Part shown: positions 1 through 9,138 of the stretch, in pieces | Layout: every line of letters starts with the position of its first letter | Position numbering within the stretch: position 1 is the stretch's first letter | NCBI RefSeq assembly: GCF_947172395.1 | Contig: NC_069108.1 | Coordinates: 8,629,068-8,693,067, forward strand | Direction of reading: 5' to 3' | Source of the DNA: Bicyclus anynana | Taxonomy: Eukaryota > Arthropoda > Insecta > Lepidoptera > Nymphalidae | DNA: 64,000 nt | Notes under the pieces: generated by a model | Told to the model about the DNA's origin: nothing | Database searches by the model: none | What the model saw: only the letters and a program-made list of their open reading frames with translations | Made by a program: the position numbers and the translations under genes

Positions 1-183
1 TTCTACCGGCAAAAGACGTACCGCGAAGCGATTTAACGTTCCGGTACGATGTCGTGTAGAAACCGAAAGGGGTGTGGATTTTCATCCTCCTCCTAACAAG
101 TTAGCCCGCTTCCATCTTAGACTGCATCATCACTTACCATCAGGTGAGATTGTAGTCAAGGGCTAACTTGTAAAGAATAAAAA
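1..183 (+). mobile_element. SINE family A (Metulj-like), 5' truncated by window edge
   Basis: The body shared by about 15 copies in the window: ...CGAAGCGATTTAACGTTCCGG, GTAGAAACCGAAAGG, CCATCAGGTGAGATTGTAG, then TAAAGAATAAAAAAA. Full copies elsewhere carry a tRNA-like head with A box TGGCGCAGTGG and B box GGTTCGATCC. The Metulj name is from memory of butterfly SINEs and was not checked. Confidence 0.8.
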
Positions 184-437
184 AAAAAATAGTGTTTGTC
201 TGTCTGTCTGTGGCATTCATCAATTTAGTTTGTTTTTTGTGTTAAAGGTGACTTATGTGTTCTTAGACATGTTTGATGAAAATCGGTTGAGCCGTTTAGG
301 TTGTGGGGGGTGAAAGTGGGGAAGAACAACCGAATGTCTGTCTCTTCTCTTCTCTTTTCTTGCCTTTCTTTTTCTGTGTTCTCTTTTTTCAAGTATCGAT
401 AAAATGTAATCACATCACATCACAAAGTTTCATTAGT

Positions 438-530
438 TAGTTATCATTAGCTCAACTAAGGCCTAAACCCTCGCATCCTAAGAGGAGACTCGTGCTCAAC
501 AGTGAGCTGAATATAGGTTGACAATGATGA
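438..530 (+). mobile_element. SINE family B, 3' fragment
   Basis: It matches the end of SINE B (GAGGAGACTCGTGCTCAACA, GAATATAGGTTGACAATGATG). The head is missing. Confidence 0.65.
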
Positions 531-812
531 AGTATCTACATAGCACCCATGCGATGTCGGTACGGATCGCTAGTGTTATTCATAAGTGATATTAACTTTT
601 TAACATAAGTAGTTAATTAAATTGTATTGTACTAATTATAAATACATGTGTATTGTTTGTGTCGTGTTTAGCGAGGTTATGTTAGCTCCAAGGTCGAAAT
701 TGAACTGTATTTGGGTATTTTTAAATATTGATTTTTATGCGACTTTTTGAAAAATTCATTATTTATACAAATATTATGTATGTACTCCGGCCCTGGAGCC
801 TTATAGCCCGTT

Positions 813-850
813 ATATTATCCTAGCGGACGCCCGCGACTTCGTCCGCCTT
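813..850 (-). mobile_element. Helitron-like 3' end fragment
   Basis: CTAGCGGACGCCCGCGACTT is the reverse complement of the conserved hairpin and CTAG end seen at 6225-6245 and 57886-57905. Only the terminus is present, followed directly by SINE A. Confidence 0.5.
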
Positions 851-861
851 GAAATCAAGCC

Positions 862-1079
862 TTGGCTGGTGGGAGGCTTCGGCCGTGGCTAGTTACCACC
901 CTACCGGCAAAGACGTACCGCCAAGCGATTCAGCGTTCCGGTACGATGCCGTGTAGAAACCGAAAGGAGTGTGGATTTTCATCCTCCTCCTAACAAGTTA
1001 GCCCGCTTCCATCTTAGACTGCATCATCACTTACCATCAGGTGAGATTGTAGTCAAGGGCTAACTTCTAAAGAATAAAA
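862..1079 (+). mobile_element. SINE family A, head truncated
   Basis: It runs from TTGGCTGGTGGGAGGCTTCG to the AAAGAATAAAA tail. It lies upstream of the first visible Prp4 exon, in an intron. Confidence 0.8.
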
Positions 1080-1382
1080 TGAAGAACTTTCCATACAAAT
1101 TTTCATCCCCTTTTTTATCCCCTTGGAGGATGCCTACGTCATAGTAGCTTTATGCAAAGTTTCTGCCCGATTAGCTTAAAATTGATAAAGTTTCATACAA
1201 ATTTTCATCCCCTATTTTGTCACCTTGGGGGCAGAATTGATCAAAATCCTTTCTAACCTAGATACTCACAAATAACTTTCTATTGGTCTAAAAATTTAAA
1301 AATCGGCTTAGTTAATATAGAGATTAGTCCCTAAGTTTTAAGTTTATTAATATTAGTCTAAACCATGCATCTATCGTTTCAG

Positions 1383-4300
1383 AAACCGAAGTCCTACATC
1401 AAGAGGGTCACGCTAAGCCAGTCTACAGCGTCGCCTTCCAGGGGGACGGATCCCTCGCCGTCACCGGGTAACATCATCATCATCATCATCATCATTATCA
1501 TCTATCATCATCATCATCAAACATCATAAACATCAACAACATTATCCGTAATCCACCATCATCAGACATCATGAACATTAACATGATCATCATACATCCA
1601 TCATCGTCAAACATAATAAACATCAACATCAAACATCAACATCATCGTCCATCATCCATTATCCATCATCATCATCAAACATCGTAAACATCAACATCAA
1701 CATCATCATGATCATCATCAAACATAATAAACATCAACATCATCATCATCCATCATCGTCAACATGATAATCATCAATTCGCTCCCCTCTGTCTCTACAC
1801 GTGTATTAACGATGGTATGGAATAGAAATATATACCCTCATCCGTTATTTATTACTGATAAGAAATAAATGTTTGATGTGACACAATGCAAATAGGTTGC
1901 CTAGTTAAATTGCCGCTAAACACATTTTACATACAATATCAAGAAAACCATGAACTAGATCCAAGACAACTTAATACTGTTAAATTAAGCCTAAAATATG
2001 CTTTCATTAGACATATTAGACGACAAAATAACTAATGAAGTATGAAGTATATAAATAAAATTTACTCAAATTTCACCTTTCACCACGGCAACCCCACAGT
2101 TGTAGTGGTGAAAGCACGTTTAATGGCTGTTGGGTGACATCGGCGGTGGCTAGTTACCACCCTACCGACAAAGACGTACCGCCAAGCGAGTTAGCGTTCC
2201 GGTACCGCCGTGTAGAAACCGAAAGGGGTTTGGATTTTCATCCTCCTCCTAACAAGTTAGCCCGCTTCCATCTTAGATTGCATCATCACTTACCATCAGG
2301 TAAGATTGTATTCAAGGGCTAACTTGTAGAGAATAAAAAAATAAAAAAAAATGTGTGGGCACGGAGGACATGTCGGGCGGGGAAGGTGAGTGTCGATGCA
2401 TTCTAAAGGGATCCCTTAAACCTACTCCCAAGGTGACAAGTCCGGGACCTGCTCCAGATGTTTCCTCTATGTTTGCTAACGGTGTGCAATTCTCTGGCAG
2501 CGGCATGGACGCGTTCGGTCGCGTGTGGGACCTGCGCACGGGGCGCTGCGTCATGTTCCTGGAGGGGCACCTGGGGCCCGTGCTGGGCGCCGACTGGGCG
2601 CCCGCCGGACACCAGCTCGCCACCGCCGCCGCCGACCATCAGGTGGGTCACACAAACACCTGGGGCCCGTGCCTGTGACGATGTGCGATCAAAGACATAT
2701 CTCTTTGTACATACCGCTATATCTTTCATTGCGTTGGAACAAAAGAGATTAGAATGCGACTACTTCATTGCCATTGGGCGACATTTTGTCTATTTCTTTT
2801 CACTTGGTAGGATGCGGAAATGGCCCAAAAGGAAGGAAGAAGAAGACGAAAATAGAAAACCAGCCAAGTCCTCAGACCAATTAGATCGGGACTTGGCACG
2901 CTAGACATTACCCCTCTGTCTCAGTATAAGATCAACGATCTAACGCGTCTATAAAAACTGTTTCTACTTCATCGATATTTCATTGTTGTAATAGTTTTCG
3001 TCATGTAAAGAGCTCCCTAGAAATGCGAATTTATATCCCTAGAAATATTTAAAATGTAGTATTTTTTTTTTTAATTTATACTATCGTGTGTGATATTCAT
3101 ATTAACTTATTATGTAACATGGCTAAAACTCACGTGTTACAACGTCGGATTATGCCCGACTATTTTCGACGCCCTTAATCATGAGCTGTTTCTTGCAACG
3201 CGGCACAATCCAAATTAAACTATAGCTTGGCAAGTATGTTGAAGACACTCCCATGATATGCGGGCGACGGGCGCACTGCACGGGTATGAAGCCGTGCGCG
3301 CGGGGAATCGCCCCTCCCGGCTCGCGCGGACCATTGGAAGTGTTTTATTTGCCAAGCTATAGCCCATTGTCTGTCCAGGCCAAGATCTGGGACCTCAGGC
3401 GGCGGGCGCCGATTTACACCATACCAGCGCACACGCATCTGTTGAGTGGTAAGTCATCTTAGTTTCACCCGGGTGGGTTTAAAATATAGCCTACTACGAC
3501 GTGACTGGTAGACTCCGCGCAACGAAAAAAGTCCCATGGCTAACATCTGAACTAAAATTGACAGCTCCTTACACAAATGACATTAAGACCGTCATTACCA
3601 AATGACAATGAGTGCCATTAAGAAATTAGCGCCGCGTCTATGGGACTTGTTTCGTGGCGCGAAGTATATCAGTGATAGTGATTGTACCATCATTTTGTGG
3701 TAGAGAAAACACCTCGAGCAGGTCCCGGACTTGTGACATTGGGTTTGGGTGTAGGTTTAAGGGATCCCTTTATAATGTTCTTTATGCCCAATTTATAAAT
3801 AATTACACAAAATATTATCAATAATTTTACTTTTTTGTCCTATTATGTTATTTATTTTGTATTCTTGTTTACTATAAGTCTTGTTGCCAAATCCCTAAAT
3901 TATTTTATGTATGATCTTTTTATGGAAACTTATGTGGTATAAGTGTAAATTATTGTATGTTATGTTTGTTTCATATATAAATATTATATTATGTTATGTT
4001 TGTTTCCTTTATAAATGAAAGAAAAAAACCCAATTAATTATCAATAATTACATCTAAAATTAATATTGCACAAAACCACTAACGCGACTGGCAGCGTGAC
4101 GGTATCCACGCTGCCTAACAAACAACTGAGCTCAAGTCATCAAATACCCTGTTATTTGTACCAACACTGATACATCCCCTCGACAATAACATAAATAATT
4201 AATGTTAATACGTACCACCTATAATCGAGGAACTCTTACCACTTACGAGTACGAGTACGAGCTGTCAGAAATGCAATTTCTGAGCGGCCGGAGTGATATG

Positions 4301-5825
4301 ACGGTGTTTGTCCGCAGATGTGCGCTACCAGCGCACCCACGGCCATTTCCTGCTGACGAGCTCGTATGACAAGAGCGCCAAGCTGTGGTCCAACCCCGCC
4401 TGGCACCCGCTGCGGACGCTCTCCGGGCACGACAACAAGGTGACAGCATCATTATACTATGTGCGCTGTAGCATGGTGCGGGTGACAGTTGCCAAGCTGT
4501 GGTCCAACCCCGCCTGGCACCCGCTGCGGACGCTCTCCGGGCACGACAACAAGGTGACAGCATCATTATACTATGTGCGCTGTAGCATGGTGCGGGTGAC
4601 AGTTGCCAAGCTGTGGTCCAACCCCGCCTGGCACCCGCTGCGGACGCTCTCCGGGCACGACAACAAGGTGACAGCATCATTATACTATGTGCGCTGTAGC
4701 ATGGTGCGGGTGACAGTTGCCAAGCTGTGGTCCAACCCCGCCTGGCACCCGCTGCGGACGCTCTCCGGGCACGACAACAAGGTGACTGCATCATTATACC
4801 ATGTGCGCTGTAGCATGGTGCGGGTGACAGTTGCCAAGCTGTGGTCCAACCCCGCCTGGCACCCGCTGCGGACGCTCTCCGGGCACGACAACAAGGTGAC
4901 TGCATCATTATACTATGTGCGCTGTAGCATGGTGCGGGTGACAGTTGCCAAGCTGTGGTCCAACCCCGCCTGGCACCCGCTGCGGACGCTCTCCGGGCAC
5001 GACAACAAGGTGAATGCATCATTATACCATGTGCGCTGTAGCATGGTGCGGGTGACAGTTGCCAAGCTGTGGTCCAACCCCGCCTGGCACCCGCTGCGGA
5101 CGCTCTCCGGGCACGACAACAAGGTGACTGCATCATTATACTATGTGCGCTGTAGCATGGTGCGGGTGACAGTTGCCAAGCTGTGGTCCAACCCCGCCTG
5201 GCACCCGCTGCGGACGCTCTCCGGGCACGACAACAAGGTGAATGCATCATTATACCATGTGCGCTGTAGCATGGTGCGGGTGACAGTTGCCAAGCTGTGG
5301 TCCAACCCCGCCTGGCACCCGCTGCGGACGCTCTCCGGGCACGACAACAAGGTGACTGCATCATTATACCATGTGCGCTGTAGCATGGTGCGGGTGACAG
5401 TTGCCAAGCTGTGGTCCAACCCCACCTGGCACCCGCTGCGGACGCTCTCCGGAAACGACAACAAGGTCATTATACTAAGTGCGCTATAGCATGGTGCGGG
5501 TGACAGTCGCCAAGCTGTGGTCTAACCCAATCTGGCACCCGCTGCGGACGCTCTCCGGACACAACAATAAGGTCACTCATCATCATTATACTATGTGCGC
5601 TGTAGCATGGTGCGGGTGACAGATGCACGTTAGATTGTGGTCAAGGTCTAACTTGAATGAAAAAATGAAAAAAAAAAAGAAAAAAAATACTTTTGTACAA
5701 GTTGGTAACATTTTACCTTTCCACCCTCGCAGGTGATGAGCGCAGACATATCCGTGGACAGCAAGTATATCGCGACGTGCTCCTACGACCGGACATTCAA
5801 GCTGTGGGCGCCGGACCTCGCCTGA
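1383..5825 (+). CDS. PRPF4: U4/U6 small nuclear ribonucleoprotein Prp4 (PRPF4), 3' five exons, 5' part outside window
   Basis: Prp4 is the WD40 protein of the U4/U6 and U4/U6.U5 tri-snRNP, acting in nuclear pre-mRNA splicing. Five exons join in frame: 1383-1467, 2501-2642, 3379-3448, 4318-4439 and 5733-5825 (TGA 5823-5825). All have AG acceptors and GT donors. The joined roughly 170 residues are the C-terminal part of a WD40 propeller: GGMDAFGRVWDLRTG, AKIWDLRRRAPIYTIPAH, SYDKSAKLW, LSGHDNKVMSADIS and the ending CSYDRTFKLW. That ending and the YTIPAH segment are hallmarks of Prp4 and separate it from other WD40 proteins. The N-terminal SFM/PRP4-like region and earlier propeller blades must lie left of the window. 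The intron after 4439 begins inside a 114-bp tandem array that copies the end of this exon, and the acceptor at 3378 lies 16 bp after a MITE. Identity is confident; the splice choice within the array is inferred from the conserved protein. Confidence 0.9.
1472..1772. repeat. (CAT)n-type imperfect microsatellite at a Prp4 5' splice site
   Basis: CAT/CATCAA-rich DNA starts 4 bp after the donor at 1468 and runs about 300 bp, with decayed variants (ATAAACATCAACATCAT). Confidence 0.9.
2133..2352 (+). mobile_element. SINE family A, head truncated, in Prp4 intron
   Basis: The body runs from GGCGGTGGCTAGTTACCACC to a poly(A)-rich tail, about 150 bp before the exon at 2501. Confidence 0.8.
3221..3361 (-). 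mobile_element. 141-bp MITE with TATAGCTTGGCAA inverted ends
   Basis: The ends TATAGCTTGGCAA and TTGCCAAGCTATA are a perfect 13-bp inverted pair. Related copies at 16285-16457 and 24663-24785 share CACTCCCGATGG, GATTTCACACCCGCGCAG and CCCCCGTCGC; here the order is reversed. It ends 16 bp before the 3' splice site at 3377-3378. Confidence 0.8.
4377..5627 (+). repeat. 114-bp tandem array spanning a Prp4 exon end and its 5' splice site, about 11 copies
   Basis: Copies start at 4377, 4491, 4605, 4719, 4833, 4947, 5061, 5175, 5289, 5403 and 5509. Each unit holds the last 63 bp of the Prp4 exon (from GCCAAGCTGTGG to AACAAG), the donor, and 51 bp of intron. Units 1-9 are almost identical. The bases after AAG vary: GTGACA in copies 1-3, GTGACT in 4, 5, 7 and 9, GTGAAT in 6 and 8, GTCATT in 10, GTCACT in 11. 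Copy 10 has lost 8 bp. Because 114 is divisible by three, copies 1-9 stay open in the exon's frame as a 38-residue repeat; the frame shifts in copy 10 and reaches TAG at 5487-5489. The conserved protein shows that only one exon copy is needed. Confidence 0.97.
5630..5690 (+). mobile_element. SINE family A tail remnant
   Basis: TTAGATTGTGGTCAAGGTCT followed by AACTTGAATG and A-rich sequence resembles the SINE A 3' end. It follows the 114-bp array directly and sits just before the last Prp4 exon. Confidence 0.5.
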
Positions 5826-5851
5826 TCTCGCCTGACATCTCTCACTGTACT

Positions 5852-5857
5852 AATAAA
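5852..5857 (+). terminator. Probable Prp4 poly(A) signal
   Basis: AATAAA lies 26 bp after the Prp4 stop codon, giving a very short 3' UTR. Confidence 0.6.
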
Positions 5858-5927
5858 TGTTTTATAACAAATAATTGTAGTTTTTATCTTCCTACTTCCT
5901 ACTATTCCTAGTAACTATTCCTACCAA

Positions 5928-6245
5928 TCCTACTAATATTGTAAACGCGAAAGTTTGTATGTTTGGATGTTTGTTACTTTAACGCCGCAATTACTGAAGC
6001 GATTTGGCTGAAATTTGGAATGGAAATAGATTATACTCTGGGTTAACACATAGGCTCTTTACTTTTTTACTTTGTCCCGAAAAAATCTATGGTTTTCCGA
6101 AATTTGCAAAAAACTGATGATTTTGATGGTATGTATGTTTGTTACTCTTTCACGCCTCGATTACTGAACCGAATCACCTGAAATTTAAGGTAGAGGTAAA
6201 TTATAGTATGGATTGGACTCGGATGAAGTCGCGGGCGTCCGCTAG
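5928..6245 (+). mobile_element. Non-autonomous Helitron-like element
   Basis: It starts TCCTACTAATATTGTAAACG and ends with the GC hairpin GCGGGCGTCCGCTAG. A second copy at 57527-57905 has the same limits and interior (CGATTTGGCTGAAATTTGG). TC start, hairpin and CTAG end fit Helitrons. No Rep/Hel protein is encoded. Confidence 0.65.
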
Positions 6246-6497
6246 TCACATTATATTTCGTAACATTGTTACAAATACAAGATTTTTTAAATTCCACCCC
6301 TAAAGGGGTTGGATTTTTTTAATATAAATTGTTACCATGCGAAAATATTAATAGAAGGGGTGAAAAAGGGGTTTACATCGAGTTCCACGCGGACGAAGTC
6401 GCTTGCTAATAACCTGTATCATCTATGCTAATAACTACTTATAAGCACTTGAGAAAACAGTCATTTTGACATCGCAGACAGACACTTTAATTTTTAA

Positions 6498-6790
6498 CCG
6501 ACTTCCAAAAAGGAGGAGGTTCTACGTTCGGCTGTATGTATGTTTTTTTTTTTTTTTTTATGTATGTCCAGCGATAATTCCGTCAATTATGGACCGATTT
6601 TGAAAATTCTTTTTTTGTTTTGTAGGGTTTACTTCCAGGGTGGTCCCATTTTTTTCATGTCAGGATCTGATGATGGCATCCTGGAGAAATTGAGGGGAAC
6701 TTTCGAAAGTTGTAGAGACGGCTAGTACGTTTGTTAGTGTTTCCATAAGGTATTTTAAACCACTACAACTTTATGAAGGTTTGGAGTTGG
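6498..6790 (+). mobile_element. AACCGACTTC-type repeat element, left part
   Basis: AACCGACTTCCAAAAAGGAG and GGAGGTTCTACGTTCGGCTG start a repeat also seen at 18294, 25777, 29163-29430 and 35593-35832. Its interior runs into the 130-bp tandem array and the palindrome at 7408-7739. Confidence 0.6.
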
Positions 6791-7356
6791 TCTGATGATG
6801 GAGCCGAAACACAGACGATGGAACTCGTCAAGGATTTACAGCAGTCGCCTTTTGTTTGGGCTTGATTAATTTGTATTGATGAGTACTTTCCACCTATATG
6901 GGTTGTGACTGTATTAAGAGTCTGGTTATGAAGACGAGGGACAGTGAAGAGAACTCCTCGACGGTTCACAGTAGCTACCTTGTGTTTGGACTTGATAAAT
7001 TTGTATTGATGAGAACTTACGACCTAGATGGATTGTGACTGTATTAAGGGTCTGATGATGAAGACGAGGGACAGTGAAGAGAACTCCTCGACGGTTCACA
7101 GTAGCTACCTTGTGTTTGGACTTGATAAATTTGTATTGATGAAAACTTTCCACCTAGATGGATTGCGACTGTATTAAAGGTCTGGTGATGAAGACGAGGG
7201 ACAGTGAAGAGAACTCCTCGACGGTTCACAGTAGCTACCTTGTGTTTGGACTTGATAAATTTGTATTGATGAGAACTTTCCACCTAGAAGGATTGTGACT
7301 GTATTAAGGGTCTGGTGATGAAGACGAGGGACAGTGAAGAGAACTCCTCGACGGAG
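6782..7356. repeat. 130-bp tandem repeat, about 4.4 copies
   Basis: AAGACGAGGGACAGTGAAGA recurs at 6931, 7061, 7191 and 7321. The first unit is more diverged. The array lies inside a larger mobile element and encodes nothing convincing. Confidence 0.92.
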
Positions 7357-7407
7357 ATAGGTTGTGACTGTACACACGCAGTGGGTATGCTAACACTAAA
7401 AATAAAA

Positions 7408-7739
7408 AAATAAAAATTTTAATAAAAAAAATTCAACCGACTTCCAACTCAAAAATTAACCTAAACTAAAAAGCAAAAAATAACATCTTACCTATGTGCT
7501 ACCTTCTGATCAATTTGAAGGCGGTGCCAATTCAGTGTCATGTTTTAATTAAAGCCGTTTCTGAAAGAACCACAGAAATTTTGTAACTTAAACGGCTTGA
7601 ATTAAAACATCACTGGCTTGGCACCGCCTTCAAATTGATCAGAAGGTAGCACATAGGTAAGATGTTATTTTTTGCTTTTTAGTTTAGGTTAATTTTTGAG
7701 TTGGAAGTCGGTTGAATTTTTTTTATTAAAATTTTTATT
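7408..7739. mobile_element. Fold-back (palindromic) element, about 330 bp
   Basis: Sequence 7408-7530 is repeated in reverse complement at 7617-7739 with few mismatches, and homology continues toward the centre. Each arm has AATTCAACCGACTTCCAACT and ACCTTCTGATCAATTTGAAG. A single-arm relative lies at 29163-29425. Confidence 0.85.
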
Positions 7740-9138
7740 CCACAGCATCGCAAATCAACACTTCGGAGCATCACTCATATGTGTCCTTAAAGAGCTTATA
7801 TGGAGCTTAGACACGCCATGCTGCTCCAATGAAGGTTGGTGGGTTTAGCATGATAATGTTAAATTCATTAAGGACTAATAACAAATGCAATGACCGGGGA
7901 CGACCCATAGTCTCTAGACTCTTACAGTCTATTAAGAGTAGTTCTAAGAAATGCCTTTTTGTGATTGGAATAACATGAGAATAACATAATGTACGGAATG
8001 TACAATGACGAAGCTTTCAAATTAATTTTTATATAAGTGTAAGTTAAGCTGTACGGTCTACGATCTTTGCCTTACCGTAAAACGAAAAAAAATATCTAAA
8101 TGTCAAACGAGTAATGATGAACCTTCGCAAAACAGTGTTTATTCAGCTCTTTTTCTGATGCACATTTCACAAAGATTGAAGATGATTTTGATTGAATTGA
8201 AGAAGAGTGTTATGAATGGTTCAATGAATTAATATGTACTGAAAACTAGTGATTTTTTGAACAAGCATAATTAATGATACTAAGTATCATTAATTATGCT
8301 TGTACTTGTAGATCTCAGTCATATGAACAGATTATTTATGTAATGAATTAAATATATAGCGCAAATGACATTACAAGGTGCTTGGCACGTCTTCGAGCCA
8401 AAATGAATGCACTTCATTTTCTTAATTAGTTGATATAATTAATTTGAAGGTCTATAATAGTTGTTACAGTTGTTTGGGGTTTTCAATTAGAGTCAAGAGA
8501 TACTATCTCGCTAAATTTATATTGTTGAAGTATTGGTAGAGATGACTTTCGACAGTGTTGTTCATTTTCAATCCTGACTACTCTGTGTGATATTCATTAT
8601 AAATGTATAGTTGCTTTAAAATTATATAGAGCAATATTATCTAAATTTTACTCTGTCATAAATTAGAACGCCTTTTAACTAATCATAATAATACATATTT
8701 ACGGAACTCTAAGATTGAAGTTTTTAAATTTAATGCAACACCTTTCTAAAAAGTGTTTACACGTGATATTATTTGACAATGATAAAATGATCTATTACAC
8801 AAGCAAATTATTTTTATCGATCAAATCAACAAAGTGACACGGTTGAGATCGAAACAGTTCAATAAACTGAACAAAGCTATCAACCTCACTCACTGTCACT
8901 CATAGTACATCACTAGTCCTACGTGCATCCTGAGAAATGTCGAAATGTCATTGACTTCGGCGAACGTACTTCATGACGAGAGTGCGAAAACCCATTTTAA
9001 ATAAAATGAACGCGTAGCCTCGTCGCCCGTTATTAGCCCCGCGGCTCCGGACTCATTAGCTCGAGTAAAAAAGCCTGTATTAAAAAAAAAAGTTGCAACC
9101 GCGTCGCGTGTTATAAATCGTGTGTTGAATTAAAAAAA
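7740..9138. other. UGDH upstream region, no recognised gene or element
   Basis: AT-rich, mostly unique DNA. The only clear structure is a perfect hairpin at 8261-8303. GC rises after about 8990, close to the UGDH start, which probably marks the promoter and 5' UTR. Confidence 0.4.
8261..8303. repeat. Perfect 21-bp stem inverted repeat
   Basis: ACAAGCATAATTAATGATAC (plus T), a single A, then the exact reverse complement. Confidence 0.9.

Noticed and set aside
2355..2904. Frames of 75-148 codons around the Prp4 exon at 2501-2642
   Set aside because: They are shifted frames or read-through beyond the splice sites of the true exon.
4243..5364. Long minus-strand open frame (373 codons) opposite the Prp4 array
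   Set aside because: It is the antisense of the 114-bp repeat, which stays open in several frames because its length is a multiple of three.
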